Assembly: GCF_035994185.1 (NCBI RefSeq)
Contig: NZ_CP108538.1
Location: 7,691,501-7,755,500, forward strand
Reading direction: 5' to 3'
DNA from: Streptomyces sp. NBC_01217
GTDB taxonomy: Bacteria > Actinomycetota > Actinomycetes > Streptomycetales > Streptomycetaceae
Length of the DNA stretch: 64,000 nt
The notes below the pieces were generated by a model. The model was not told where the DNA came from. It ran no database searches and saw only the letters and a program-made list of their open reading frames with translations. Shown one piece after another: positions 27,106 through 36,265 of this stretch. The position numbers were made by a program, and so were the translations under genes. The stretch's first letter is position 1; each line of letters opens with the position of its first letter.

Positions 27106-27399
27106 GTCCGGCTGCTGGTGGGCGAGATCCCGGAAGGCTTCGGGGTGAGTCATGCCGAGCCTCGTCAGCGCCACCACAAGCGATGCTGCAACCCGAACCA
27201 CCTGGAAGCCGTGACCAAGGAGGAAGCTCTTGCTCGTAGGGACTGGGAGAGGGCGCGCGCCTGGAAGACCCACTGCCGACACGGTCACGAGTACACGCCG
27301 GAGAACACGTACCTGGGCTCTCAAGGGTTCCGGCAGTGCCGGACCTGTCGTCGTGAGAGGGACAAGGCCCGCTGGGTTCAATCGCGGCGTATGGCCGCA
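27106..27399 (+). pseudogene. HNH endonuclease remnant
   Basis: The frame from 27106 reads VRLLVGEIPEGFG, then CCNPNHLEAVTKEEALAR and THCRHGHEYTPENTYLG, followed by a CRTCRRERDKARW tail. This matches the C-terminal half of phage-type HNH nucleases: the N-H of the motif (NPNHLEAV) is present. The expected first His (usually DHLC before the CVNP element) is replaced by a garbled stretch, VSHAEPRQRHHK. There is no proper start. It is probably an inactive prophage scrap. Confidence 0.65.
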
Positions 27400-27846
27400 G
27401 CCTGCCGAACTCTGCGATGCGCTCGCCGACGGACGCAAGGGCTCCAAGCACCTCAGGGCAACCAGCGACTGAGCTCGCTCTCTCCCCTGCGTACAAAGGG
27501 GCTGGCCGCTGCGCTTGCGCCAGTGCCGTGCCACGAGCAGGTGAGCGCGGATTCGAGGCGGGCGGGGCCTGTGGGTCCAACTGGGCCACTCCAGCACATA
27601 CCGGCCGCAAGGCAGGCTGCTGTTGCTGCTCAGGCAGGTAGTGAGGAGCCTATGGCGCGCTGAGGCCGGCAACTCGGCCCGGGCCGCGGAGTCACCCGCC
27701 GCCGGGCGCGGGTCCGGCACTCGGTGCGTGCGGACGTCGCCCCATGCGGCACACACGCCATGGGTCTGAACTCGGCGCGAAAGACGTGAACACCGAGCCG
27801 CACCGCACCGAAGCCCCCGACCACCTAATGGCTGCGCACGAGCTCG
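27400..27846. other. 447-bp stretch without a recognisable gene
   Basis: Open frames are short or low in complexity. No RNA gene or repeat was seen. The same is true of 26829-27105 between the phosphatase gene and the HNH remnant. Confidence 0.35.
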
Positions 27847-28443
27847 TCAGTCGTCGTCAACGAGGGCCAGCTCCTCGTCCGTAAGCCTGCCGAAGCATGC
27901 TTCCTCTGTGATCATGACATTGGACTGATTCAAGGACTGCATCCTGCTGTGCCGGGCGTTGAGGATCCATCCCTGCTTCTTGTACGTAGCCATGAAGTAC
28001 GTACCGCCCCCTCTGAGTGGCGCTTCCTCGGAAGGCCGCGTCTCTTTCCAACCTCGCGCCGCGAGGCCCGAGAGCACGGTGTCGAGCTGTCGGCGTAGCT
28101 TGGCAGGGTCGGTCCCGGCGGAACTCCACGTCGCATTGGACGTCCAAGAGGCCACGCACGGTGTCAGTCGAGGCACGAGGGTGGCCAGCTTCCGATCCTT
28201 GTCAGTGGCTACCGGGCGGGTCGGACGGGAGCCCTTGAATCCCGTCTCTGTCCTTCCTCCGGGCAGCCCAGCAGCCTTGATGGCCGCATCCAGATCCGCA
28301 TGCACCGCCTTCTGGCAGAAGGATGCGGACGATACAGCGGCGGTCGGGGCGGAGCCCCCGACGCCGCCACCGCATCCGGAGATGAGAACGACCCATGCAG
28401 CGGCCGCCGCTGCCCGTCTGACTCTGACTGCGGTGGTACGCAT
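27847..28443 (-). CDS. Small secreted lipoprotein, unknown role
   Basis: A 198-residue protein with start ATG 28443 and GGGAGAAA about 6 bp upstream. The signal peptide (VRVRRAAAAAAWVVLIS) ends in a lipobox LISGC, so it should be anchored on the outer face of the membrane. The mature part has a few cysteines (SFCQKAV, LTPCVASW, EEACFGRL) and a pattern of alternating strands. I do not recognise a named family. A strong hairpin lies upstream (28708-28742). Confidence 0.78.
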   Translation of the reverse strand: MRTTAVRVRRAAAAAAWVVLISGCGGGVGGSAPTAAVSSASFCQKAVHADLDAAIKAAGLPGGRTETGFKGSRPTRPVATDKDRKLATLVPRLTPCVASWTSNATWSSAGTDPAKLRRQLDTVLSGLAARGWKETRPSEEAPLRGGGTYFMATYKKQGWILNARHSRMQSLNQSNVMITEEACFGRLTDEELALVDDD

Positions 28444-28707
28444 GTGCTTTTCTCCCAGTGCGATGGCCGCCGGAAGCAGTGCATCCGGAACCGGCTGAGG
28501 GATTCTCGCACGATGGATCCCCGGCCTTCCCCGCAAGGGTGAGGAGGGAAGCAGGGAGGCCAGGGCCGGGGCCGACCACCAATGTGCCGCCTCGCGTCGA
28601 TGCCGACCGCCCGACGCTCCCGGCTCACGCCAAGTGCTGCGGGAGCTCCACGCCGCTTCCGCCGAACCGCCGCCCCAGCACAAGGAGTGCATTCCGCGCA
28701 CCCGTCC

Positions 28708-28742
28708 GATCGGCACCTGCTCAATGTGAGCAGGTGCCGATC
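28708..28742. terminator. Perfect 16-bp inverted repeat, terminator-like
   Basis: GATCGGCACCTGCTCA, a 3-base loop ATG, then TGAGCAGGTGCCGATC. The stem is perfect and unusually long for the region. No T-run follows on the plus strand, which is common in Streptomyces terminators. The gene it would terminate is not obvious, so it may instead mark a former element end. Confidence 0.55.
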
Positions 28743-28807
28743 CCGTGGTGGGGGTGGCTGGGTCGAGCGCATCCCTGCCTCCCACTTCACGTCGCGAACA
28801 TCGGCGG

Positions 28808-29044
28808 ATGACAGAGGAGGCCATCCTGCGGGCGGCCCGGCACGCGTCCATCGTGCAGGCGTTCCGAGCCCGCCTCCGTGCGCCTGCAATGACGCCATCC
28901 GCAGGTTCGCACCCCACCGTCCTCGTCCGGTTGGGCAGCCTCCGCGTCCAGATCGACGAGCAGCTCGCATCCACGATCTGGGAGTGCGGGTTCGAGACCT
29001 TCACCTGCTGCCAGGACCTTGAAGAGAGCAACGGCGGGACGTGA
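28808..29044 (+). CDS. Conserved hypothetical, probably truncated
   Basis: A 78-residue frame starting at ATG 28808. The C-terminal half, VRLGSLRVQIDEQLASTIWE then CGFETFTCCQDLEES, resembles the opening of a Streptomyces hypothetical family that continues for another 60-100 residues with a CCQD motif. The stop at 29042-29044 comes just after that motif. It is therefore likely to be the front of a longer gene cut short. Function is unknown. Confidence 0.5.
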   Translation: MTEEAILRAARHASIVQAFRARLRAPAMTPSAGSHPTVLVRLGSLRVQIDEQLASTIWECGFETFTCCQDLEESNGGT

Positions 29045-29380
29045 AGATCAAGCCGATGGACACAGCGATGTTCAAGGAGGCTCTCCCGTCGCGGTTCGGA
29101 CTCCCACTGCTCTGGGGGAGTTTCCCGGCCGACCTGGTGCCTCCACGATCTCGTCGCCGGTCGCTCGGTGCGGCCCGCCCGACGGGGCAGCGCATCGGCC
29201 CACCCGTAGTCCGGGCTGGTGGCTGGCTGCCGACACGGACGCCAGGGCCCGCCGCAGGACGTCTCCTATCGCAACGTTCGCGCCCCCAGCGGTGCCAACC
29301 TGACGCAAGCGGGACAAGCGGCAGTCGTTAGGTTGGGGTCGGTCGTGTGAGATCTCGTGAGAGATGAGAGGGTCGGACGG
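29045..29380. other. 336-bp region upstream of pcaL
   Basis: No gene is supported. It contains the pcaL leader with GAGAGG about 10 bp before GTG 29381. The boundary between decayed accessory DNA and the conserved block probably lies here. Confidence 0.35.
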
Positions 29381-30658
29381 GTGAGCGAGACACCACCGAA
29401 CACCCTGCAATACCGCTTTGACGGGCCAGAGGACGCACCGACCCTGGTTCTGGGCCCGTATCTCGGTACCACCTGGCACATGTGGGACCGGCAGATACCG
29501 GAGCTCACCCAGCACTGGAGAGTCTTCCGCTTCGACCTCCCCGGACACGGCGGCGCCCCCGCCCACCCCGCGACCGCCGTCAGTGAACTCTCCGACCGGC
29601 TGCTCGCCACCCTGGACGGGCACGGCGTCCAGCGCTTCGGTTACGCGGGCTGCTCCATCGGCGGCGCGATCGGTGCCGACCTCGCGCTGCGCCATCCGCA
29701 CCGGGTCGCCTCGCTGGCCCTGGTCGCCGCCTCGCCCCGGTTCGCCAGCGCCGACGAATTCCGTCGGCGCGGGGTCGTCGTCCGCACCAACGGCCTGGAG
29801 CCGATGGCCCGCACCGCACCGGAGCGCTGGTTCACCCCCGGCTTCGCCGCCGCTCAGCCCGCCATCGTCGAGTGGGCCGTCCAGATGGTCCGCACCACCG
29901 ACCCCGGCTGCTACATAGCCGCCTGCGAGGCCCTCGCCGCCTTCGACATCCGCGGCGAACTCGGCCGCATCACCGTCCCGACCCTCGTCCTGGTCGGCGC
30001 CGAGGACCGGGTCACCGGTCCGGGTGACGCCCGTACCCTGGTCGCAGGCATACCGGACGCCCGGCTCGCCCTCGTCCCCGGCGCCTCCCACCTCGCCCCG
30101 GTCGAGCAGCCCGCAGCCGTCACCGATCTGCTCCTCACGCACTTCTCCGCTGCCTGGCAGGACACCCTCGCCGCCATCCCCGTCCCGCCCTTCGCCCCAC
30201 AGCTCTCCGCCCCCGTGCTGCCCATCGCGGAGATCACCGCCGCCGCGCCCCGGCCCGAGCCCGGCGCCACCGGACGCGCCGACCCGTACGAGCTCGGCAT
30301 GAAGGTGCGCCGCGAGGTGCTGGGCGATGCCCATGTGGACCGGGTCATGGCCGCCTCCGACGAATTCACCGGCGACTTCCAGGAACTGGTCACGCGCTAC
30401 GCCTGGGGCGAGGTGTGGGCCAGGGAGGGTCTGGACCGCCGCACCCGCAGCTGTGTCACGCTCACCGGGCTGGTCACCTCCGGTCATCTGGAGAGCCTGG
30501 CCGCGCACGTCAGGGCCGCCCTGCGCAACGGCCTCACCCCGGCCGAGATCAAGGAGGTGCTGATGCAGACCGCCGTGTACTGCGGTGTGCCGGCCGCGAG
30601 CGCCGCCTTCTCGATCGCCCGGACGGTGATTCAGGAAGAAACGACGCCCTGCCCGTAG
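29381..30658 (+). CDS. pcaL: 3-oxoadipate enol-lactonase / 4-carboxymuconolactone decarboxylase fusion
   Basis: A 425-residue fusion. GTG 29381 is preferred; GTG 29357 is an alternative. Residues about 1-260 are the PcaD alpha/beta hydrolase: oxyanion region TTWHMWDRQIP, nucleophile elbow GYAGCSIGGAIG, and His in GASHLAPVE. Residues about 300-415 are PcaC: LGMKVRREVLGDAHVDRVMA, WARPGLD-like WAREGLDRRTRS, and AEIKEVLMQTAVYCGVPA. The fused enzyme carries out two consecutive steps of the protocatechuate branch of the beta-ketoadipate pathway and is known from Streptomyces and Rhodococcus. No other pca gene lies in the window, so it is separated from the usual cluster or is a paralogue. Confidence 0.92.
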   Translation: MSETPPNTLQYRFDGPEDAPTLVLGPYLGTTWHMWDRQIPELTQHWRVFRFDLPGHGGAPAHPATAVSELSDRLLATLDGHGVQRFGYAGCSIGGAIGADLALRHPHRVASLALVAASPRFASADEFRRRGVVVRTNGLEPMARTAPERWFTPGFAAAQPAIVEWAVQMVRTTDPGCYIAACEALAAFDIRGELGRITVPTLVLVGAEDRVTGPGDARTLVAGIPDARLALVPGASHLAPVEQPAAVTDLLLTHFSAAWQDTLAAIPVPPFAPQLSAPVLPIAEITAAAPRPEPGATGRADPYELGMKVRREVLGDAHVDRVMAASDEFTGDFQELVTRYAWGEVWAREGLDRRTRSCVTLTGLVTSGHLESLAAHVRAALRNGLTPAEIKEVLMQTAVYCGVPAASAAFSIARTVIQEETTPCP

Positions 30659-30671
30659 CAGGATGGGGCGC

Positions 30672-31328
30672 ATGAACACCGTGAACCCCATGCACCTGAC
30701 ACTGACCAAGAAGACACACTCCTGCGTCCGTCTGGAGAAGGACGGCCGGACGCTCGTCATCGACCCCGGCGGCCTCTCGGAGCAGGACGCCGCCGTCGGC
30801 GCCGACGCGATCCTGGTGACGCACGAGCACTTCGACCACTTCGACGAGGCGCGGCTGCGCTCCGGTATGGAGGCCAATCCGGGCGCCGAGATCTGGACCC
30901 TGCGCAGCGTCGCCGACCAGCTCTCCGCTGCCTTCCCCGGCCGCGTCCACACCGTCGGCCACGGCGACACCTTCGTGGCGGCGGGCTTCGACGTACAGGT
31001 GCACGGCGAGCTGCACGCGGTGATCCACCCGGACATCCCGCGGATCACCAATATCGGCTTCCTGGTGGACGATTCGCTCTTCCACCCGGGCGACGCGCTC
31101 ACGGTCCCCGACCGGCCGGTCGACACCCTGATGCTCCCGGTGATGGCCCCCTGGAACAAGATCTCCGAGGTCATCGACTACGTACGCGAGGTCAAGCCGC
31201 GCCGCGCGATCGACATCCACGACGCGCTGCTCGCCGATCTGGCCCGCCCGGTCTACGACAACCAGATCGGCAGCCTCGGCGGCGCCGAGCACACTCGGCT
31301 GACGCCCGGGGACTCGACCGGCCTGTGA
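30672..31328 (+). CDS. MBL-fold metal-dependent hydrolase (UlaG/RomA-like)
   Basis: A 218-residue protein with ATG 30672 behind AGGATGGGG. The metal motif HxHxDH is THEHFDHFD near residue 56. Further ligands are in GELHAVIHPD and VDIHD-like DIHDALL. The sequence LVIDPGG near residue 30 and the short length fit the group of beta-lactamase-fold hydrolases that lack the glyoxalase extension. Cytoplasmic; substrate unknown. It follows pcaL by 13 bp and may be co-transcribed with it. Confidence 0.88.
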   Translation: MNTVNPMHLTLTKKTHSCVRLEKDGRTLVIDPGGLSEQDAAVGADAILVTHEHFDHFDEARLRSGMEANPGAEIWTLRSVADQLSAAFPGRVHTVGHGDTFVAAGFDVQVHGELHAVIHPDIPRITNIGFLVDDSLFHPGDALTVPDRPVDTLMLPVMAPWNKISEVIDYVREVKPRRAIDIHDALLADLARPVYDNQIGSLGGAEHTRLTPGDSTGL

Positions 31329-31376
31329 CCGCCGCCGGTCCGGCGACTGTCGGTGGGAGCCGCTAGGTTTACGTAC

Positions 31377-32156
31377 ATGCGCATCGCCACCTGGAACGTC
31401 AATTCGATCACCGCCCGGCTCCCGAGGGTGCTGGCCTGGCTGGAGAGCACCGGCACGGATGTGCTGTGCATCCAGGAGACCAAGTGCTCGCAGGAGCAGT
31501 TCCCGGCGGATGAACTCCGTGAGCTGGGCTACGAGTCCGCGGTCAACGCCACCGGCCGATGGAACGGGGTCGCGCTGGTCTCCCGGGCCGGCCTGTCCGA
31601 CGTCGTCAAGGGGCTGCCCGGCGGCCCCGAGTACGAAGGCGTGCAGGAGCCCCGGGCGATCTCCGCGACCTGCGGCCCGGTCCGCGTCTGGTCGGTGTAC
31701 GTGCCCAACGGCCGCGAGATCGAGCACCCGCACTACGCGTACAAGCTGCGCTGGTTCGAGGCCCTGCAGAAGGCCGTCGCCGCGGATGCCGCGGGCGCGC
31801 AGCCGTTCGCGGTCCTGGGCGACTTCAATGTCGCCCCGACCGATGAGGACGTCTGGGATCCGGCGCTGTTCGAGGGCGCGACCCACGTCACCACCGCCGA
31901 GCGCGCCGCCCTTGCCGCACTGCGCGAGGAGGGCCTGTCCGACGTCATGCCGCGCCCGCTCAAGTACGACCGCCCGTACACCTTCTGGGACTACCGGGAG
32001 CTGCGCTTCCCGAAGAACAAGGGCATGCGGATCGACCTCGTCTACGGCAACGCGCCCTTCGCCGCGGCGGTCGGGGACAGCTATGTGGACCGAGAGGAGC
32101 GCAAGGGCAAGGGCGCGTCCGACCACGCCCCGGTGGTCGTCGACCTCGACATCTGA
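31377..32156 (+). CDS. xthA: Exodeoxyribonuclease III
   Basis: A 259-residue exonuclease/endonuclease/phosphatase-fold enzyme. ATG 31377 gives the standard beginning MRIATWNVNSITARLPRV. Catalytic motifs: IQETK near residue 34 with the metal-binding Glu, YVPNGR, GDFNVAPTDEDVW near residue 150, and SDHAPVV near the C-terminus with the catalytic Asp-His pair. The enzyme cuts at abasic sites and trims 3' ends in base excision repair. The length is normal. A perfect hairpin at 32329-32356 lies between it and the converging transporter gene. Confidence 0.95.
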   Translation: MRIATWNVNSITARLPRVLAWLESTGTDVLCIQETKCSQEQFPADELRELGYESAVNATGRWNGVALVSRAGLSDVVKGLPGGPEYEGVQEPRAISATCGPVRVWSVYVPNGREIEHPHYAYKLRWFEALQKAVAADAAGAQPFAVLGDFNVAPTDEDVWDPALFEGATHVTTAERAALAALREEGLSDVMPRPLKYDRPYTFWDYRELRFPKNKGMRIDLVYGNAPFAAAVGDSYVDREERKGKGASDHAPVVVDLDI

Positions 32157-32328
32157 CGAGCCGTCGCCCCCGGCACCCGGCCGCCCCGCCGGTGGACGAC
32201 CGTGCCATGGTCCTCGGCCACTGCGGACCCCCTCATCGTGTGTGCGGGCAGATCCTGGTGTCAGTGGTCGCCGCTACGGTGGTTCATGTCCTTATCCCGC
32301 TTGCTGGCTGCTTGCTGTGACCAGGACG

Positions 32329-32356
32329 GCCCCGCCCGTTCAGCGCCGGGCGGGGC
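32329..32356. terminator. Bidirectional terminator between xthA and the efflux gene
   Basis: GCCCCGCCCG, an 8-base loop, then CGGGCGGGGC: a perfect 10-bp stem placed between two converging genes. Confidence 0.75.
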
Positions 32357-32371
32357 ACCATCCACCGGCTG

Positions 32372-33550
32372 TCACACCGCAAGGACCCCGTCCCCGCTCC
32401 GGTCGGCGGCCCGGTGCACGGCCCATGACGCCCCGGCAGCGCCCAGCGCCGGCACCATCAGCAGCGCGCTCACCCACAGAGGCGACCGGAAGCCGAACCC
32501 CGCACCGATCGAGAGCCCGCCCAACCAGGGGCCGAGCGCGCCGCCCACATTGAACGCGGACGTGGCGAACGAGCCGGACAGGGTCGGTGCGTCCGCCGCC
32601 AGCCGGAACACCCATGAGATCAGCGCCGTACCGGTGCCGAACGCGAGCATTCCCTGGACGAGTACGAGTACGACCGTCGCGACCGGGCTCCCTGCGGTCA
32701 GCGCGAACCCGGTCCACCCGGCGGCCAGCGCGACCAGACCGGCCGCGGTGAGGGCGACCGGCCGTGCGTCGATGATCCGGCCGGTGACGGTGACCCCGAC
32801 GAACGAGCCGAGACCGAACAGCGCGAGCAGAGCGGGCACCCAGGCGGCACCGAGGCCGGTGACATGGGTGGCCAGCGGTTCGACGTAGGACAACGCGCAG
32901 AACGTGGCCCCCTGCACGAGGGCGCTGGTCAGCAGGGTCAGCAGCAGCCGCGGACGGGCCAGGGCCCGCAGCTCCTCGCGCGCGGGCGCGGGGACGGACC
33001 GTGGCCGCGCCCCCGGAATCGTCCTGGCGATCACGACGACGGCCGGTACGCAGACGAGGGCCACGGCCCAGAACGCCGACCGCCACCCCCAGTGCCCGCC
33101 CAGCGCAGCCCCCGCGGGCACCCCGGCCACACAGGCGAGGGTGACGCCCCCGACCACCACGGACGTCGCGCGTGCCCGGGCCCCGGGCCCGACCAGGGAG
33201 AACGCGGTCACCAGGGCCACCGCCCAGAATCCGGCGTTCGCCAGCGCCCCGACGACCCGCGTCGCGAGAAGCACTCCATAGCTTGGGGTGAGCGCGCCGA
33301 CGACATGGACGGCGCTGAAGACACAGAGGAAGAAACACAGGGCACGGCGGCGCGGCCAGTTCCGGCTGAAGAGTGCCATCAGCGGCGCCCCGACGACCAT
33401 CCCGACCGCGAAGGCCGAGGTCAGCAGCCCCGCGGCCGGAATGGACACATGGAGGTCGGCGGCGATGTCCGAGACCAGACCGGACAGCATGAACTCGGAC
33501 GTGCCCTGGGCGAAGACGGCGAGCCCGAGCGCGTAGACAGCAAATGGCAT
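32372..33550 (-). CDS. cmlR: MFS efflux pump, Cmx/CmlR (chloramphenicol) type
   Basis: A 392-residue transporter with about 12 membrane segments. The start is ATG 33550, preceded by GGTTCCTTC; the frame reads on upstream but without homology. The beginning MPFAVYALGLAVFAQGTSEF and FMLSGLVSDIAADLHVSIP is characteristic of Cmx/CmrA chloramphenicol exporters of actinobacteria. GALANAGFWAVALV and the RATSVVVGG motif between segments 4 and 5 fit too. It probably exports chloramphenicol or related compounds out of the cell by proton antiport. Four tandem 9-bp repeats lie 110-150 bp upstream of the start (33661-33696). Confidence 0.88.
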   Translation of the reverse strand: MPFAVYALGLAVFAQGTSEFMLSGLVSDIAADLHVSIPAAGLLTSAFAVGMVVGAPLMALFSRNWPRRRALCFFLCVFSAVHVVGALTPSYGVLLATRVVGALANAGFWAVALVTAFSLVGPGARARATSVVVGGVTLACVAGVPAGAALGGHWGWRSAFWAVALVCVPAVVVIARTIPGARPRSVPAPAREELRALARPRLLLTLLTSALVQGATFCALSYVEPLATHVTGLGAAWVPALLALFGLGSFVGVTVTGRIIDARPVALTAAGLVALAAGWTGFALTAGSPVATVVLVLVQGMLAFGTGTALISWVFRLAADAPTLSGSFATSAFNVGGALGPWLGGLSIGAGFGFRSPLWVSALLMVPALGAAGASWAVHRAADRSGDGVLAV

Positions 33551-33660
33551 GAAGGAACCCCATGGACGGCTGATGAGTGGACCGGACAGGGGATGTGGGC
33601 CGCGCCCGCCCGTCATGGCGGGCGGCAACACGGAAGAACGTCCGGGGTGTCCCGGACGGA

Positions 33661-33696
33661 ACTCACGGAACTTACGGAACTCACGGAGCTCACGGG
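33661..33696. repeat. Four tandem 9-bp repeats upstream of the efflux gene
   Basis: The units ACTCACGGA, ACTTACGGA, ACTCACGGA and GCTCACGGG run head to tail. On the minus strand they could encode a repeated Arg-Glu-Phe/Leu tripeptide (RELREFRKFREF). A regulatory or leader-peptide role is possible, not shown. Confidence 0.7.
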
Positions 33697-34018
33697 GCGC
33701 TCGACGACTCGACGCCCCGGCAGACGCCCGAGCCGGAGAATTCGCGCACGAGCGCATACGGGAAAACGCGGCCCACACCGCGGTGGTCCCGCGGCGGCGG
33801 TCCGGCAGCATCGATCCCACAGCCGTCGCTCGGCCGTGCGGGATCAGTGCGACAGCGGATCAGCCACCGGCGGACCGGTGGCTAGCCTCTGTCGGACTCG
33901 GGGCTGGACATGATCGCGAACCTACCAGCCCGGATCCGCTCGCGCCCGGTTCAGCACTCGAACGACAGGCCGCGCGCCCTATGGTGCGTAACACGCCTGG
34001 GATGCGACCCTGAGTGGT
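33697..34018. other. Promoter region between the efflux gene and a DUF6278-like gene
   Basis: Together with 33551-33660 this is a 468-bp divergent intergenic region. No gene is supported apart from the possible short leader frame across the 9-bp repeats. Confidence 0.35.
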
Positions 34019-34459
34019 ATGAACATCCCTTTCCTGGACAACTGGCGTAAGCGTCACGACGGTACGCGGGGGGCGGGGCTCGCCGCCGCCGTCGCGGGTG
34101 ATCCCGAGGGCGTGGCCCAGCTCCTTGCCGAGTGCGAGCTGCTGCGGGTCCGGGCGGGGCAGCGGGGGCTCGAACTCGACGACAGCCCGGCCTCGTTGGC
34201 GGCTCTCGACCAGCTGCCGCCGCGCTGGCGCGACGACCCCGAGGAGCTGCCCTGGCTGGGTAACGACGCGGGGCTGTACCTGGGCACGGTCCTGGTGCGC
34301 AATGTCCCCGGTGCCGTCTGGAACATCTGGCCGAGCGGGCAGCCCGTGGTGCGGCTCTCCTCGGGGCGGGAGATCGATGTCGTCGAGGCCGGACTGGACT
34401 GGGCGATGGCCGGCAGCCCCGAGCTCTCACAGGTGTATGCAGAGTCGGCCGAGGGGTAG
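34019..34459 (+). CDS. DUF6278-like hypothetical protein
   Basis: A 146-residue protein starting MNIPFLDNWRKRH. It is soluble, with an acidic helical first half and a beta-rich second half containing DAGLYLGTVLVRNVPGAVW and a WPSGQPVVRL strand pair. The pattern (NDAGLYLGTVLV ... G.E.DV) matches short Streptomyces proteins listed as DUF6278, function unknown. It stands just upstream of the glutamate transporter operon but has its own spacing of 123 bp. Confidence 0.7.
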   Translation: MNIPFLDNWRKRHDGTRGAGLAAAVAGDPEGVAQLLAECELLRVRAGQRGLELDDSPASLAALDQLPPRWRDDPEELPWLGNDAGLYLGTVLVRNVPGAVWNIWPSGQPVVRLSSGREIDVVEAGLDWAMAGSPELSQVYAESAEG

Positions 34460-34582
34460 GGCTTTCGCCAAAACCAGATAAGACGCCTTGTGCCCCACGT
34501 GTGCGTGTCGACGGCGAAGTCCCTTTTCGCGCTGGATAGTTTGCGCTGACCTCGACATAGCGACAAGTGGGTGGGGCAGCGT

Positions 34583-35326
34583 ATGGCCGTCGATCCGTTG
34601 ATCGAGCTGCGGGACGTCAACAAGTTCTACGGGCAGTTGCACGTACTGCGGGACATCAATCTCACCGTCGGCCGCGGGGAGGTGGTGGTGGTCATCGGCC
34701 CCTCCGGCTCCGGGAAATCGACGCTGTGCCGGACCATCAACCGGCTGGAGACGATCGAGTCGGGTCACATCGCGATCGACGGCAGACCGCTTCCCGAGGA
34801 GGGGAAGGGGCTGGCCCAGCTGCGGGCCGAAGTGGGCATGGTCTTCCAGTCGTTCAACCTGTTCGCGCACAAGACCGTACTGGCCAATGTCTCGCTCGCC
34901 CAGCTCAAGGTCCGCAAACGGAAGAAGGACGAGGCCGACCGGCGCTCGCGCGAGCTGCTGGAGCGGGTCGGACTCGCCTCGCAGGCCGACAAGCTCCCCG
35001 CCCAGCTCTCCGGCGGCCAGCAGCAGCGGGTCGCCATCGCCCGCGCCCTCGCCATGGACCCCAAGGCGCTCCTCTTCGACGAACCCACCTCGGCGCTCGA
35101 CCCGGAGATGATCAACGAGGTGCTGGAGGTCATGCAACAGCTCGCCCGGGACGGCATGACCATGGTCGTCGTCACGCACGAGATGGGCTTCGCCCGCTCC
35201 GCCGCCAACCGCGTGGTCTTCATGGCCGACGGCCGCATCGTCGAGGACCGCACTCCCGAGTCGTTCTTCACGGCTCCGGAGAGCGAACGCGCCAAGGACT
35301 TCCTGTCCAAGATCCTCAAGCACTGA
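34583..35326 (+). CDS. gluA: Glutamate/polar amino acid ABC transporter ATPase
   Basis: A 247-residue ATPase. ATG 34583 is chosen over an in-frame GTG at 34571. Walker A is GPSGSGKST near residue 37, followed by Q-loop [13 protein letters not shown], signature [15 protein letters not shown] and Walker [15 protein letters not shown], with the H-loop in [10 protein letters not shown]. The PAAT family arrangement is clear. It powers uptake through GluC and GluD, which lie downstream with the binding protein GluB. This operon is highly conserved in actinobacteria. Confidence 0.95.
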   Translation: MAVDPLIELRDVNKFYGQLHVLRDINLTVGRGEVVVVIGPSGSGKSTLCRTINRLETIESGHIAIDGRPLPEEGKGLAQLRAEVGMVFQSFNLFAHKTVLANVSLAQLKVRKRKKDEADRRSRELLERVGLASQADKLPAQLSGGQQQRVAIARALAMDPKALLFDEPTSALDPEMINEVLEVMQQLARDGMTMVVVTHEMGFARSAANRVVFMADGRIVEDRTPESFFTAPESERAKDFLSKILKH

Positions 35327-35337
35327 CGGGGACTTCC

Positions 35338-36252
35338 GTGTTGCGTACGAGAAGAGTTCTGGCCGCCTGCGCCGGTCTCCTGCTGGCCGTGCTCGCCGCC
35401 GGGTGCGGCAAGGAGGGCAGCCCGCCGGTGAAGGGCCCGAAGCCCGAGCAGCTGCCGGTGTACAAGGTCGACACCGGCTTCCGGCTGCCCGAATCACCGA
35501 CCTGGGCGAAGGCCAAGAAGCGCGGATACCTCCGGGTCGGGGCCAAGGAGGACCAGCCCTATCTCGGTGAGAAGGACCCGGCCACGGGCGTCTACTCCGG
35601 CTTCGACATCGAGATCGCCAGAATGATGGCGGCCTCGCTCGGCTTCGACCCGAAGACGATCCGCTTCAAGACCATCGCCTCCGCCAACCGCGAGACGGCA
35701 CTGCAGAACGGGCAGGTCGACTACTACGTCGGCACCTACACCATCAACGCCATGCGCAAGAAGCTCGTCGGCTTCGCCGGGCCCTACTTCATGGCCGGGC
35801 AGTCGCTGCTCGTGCGCACCGACGAGCACGACATCAACGGCCCGCAGGACCTGGCCGGCAAGACGGTCTGCTCGGCGGCCGGATCGACGCCGTACCAGCG
35901 GATCGCCGCCGACTACCCGAAGGCGGTCCTGGTCGCCTACGACACGTACTCGATCTGCGTCGACAACCTGCTGACCTACCAGGTCGACGCCGTCACCACC
36001 GACGACGCGATCCTGCTGGGCTTCGCCGCCAAGGCACCCAAGGAGCTGAAGGTGGTCGGCAAGCCGTTCTCCGAGGAGCCATACGGCATCGGCGTCCCGC
36101 GCAGCGACAACGCGCTGCGGTTCGCACTCAACGACGCCCTGGAGGCCAACGAGAAGAACGGCAACTGGAAGAGGGCGTTCGAGGCCACGCTCGGCCTGTC
36201 CGGAGTACCCGCGCCGACGCCGCCGCCCATCGACCGCTACCCGGCGACCTGA
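35338..36252 (+). CDS. gluB: Glutamate-binding lipoprotein of the ABC transporter
   Basis: A 304-residue lipoprotein. GTG 35338 is used, and the next codon TTG is an alternative. The signal peptide [19 protein letters not shown] ends in the lipobox LAAGC. The mature part is a type II periplasmic-binding fold: [38 protein letters not shown], and a hinge region near [17 protein letters not shown]. It binds glutamate or a related amino acid outside the cell and delivers it to GluCD. It lies 11 bp after gluA. Confidence 0.95.
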   Translation: MLRTRRVLAACAGLLLAVLAAGCGKEGSPPVKGPKPEQLPVYKVDTGFRLPESPTWAKAKKRGYLRVGAKEDQPYLGEKDPATGVYSGFDIEIARMMAASLGFDPKTIRFKTIASANRETALQNGQVDYYVGTYTINAMRKKLVGFAGPYFMAGQSLLVRTDEHDINGPQDLAGKTVCSAAGSTPYQRIAADYPKAVLVAYDTYSICVDNLLTYQVDAVTTDDAILLGFAAKAPKELKVVGKPFSEEPYGIGVPRSDNALRFALNDALEANEKNGNWKRAFEATLGLSGVPAPTPPPIDRYPAT

Positions 36253-36265
36253 GAGGGCGGGCACC

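Noticed and set aside
33661..33696. Possible CRISPR-like array
   Set aside because: The 9-bp units are tandem without spacers and far too short; no cas genes are present.
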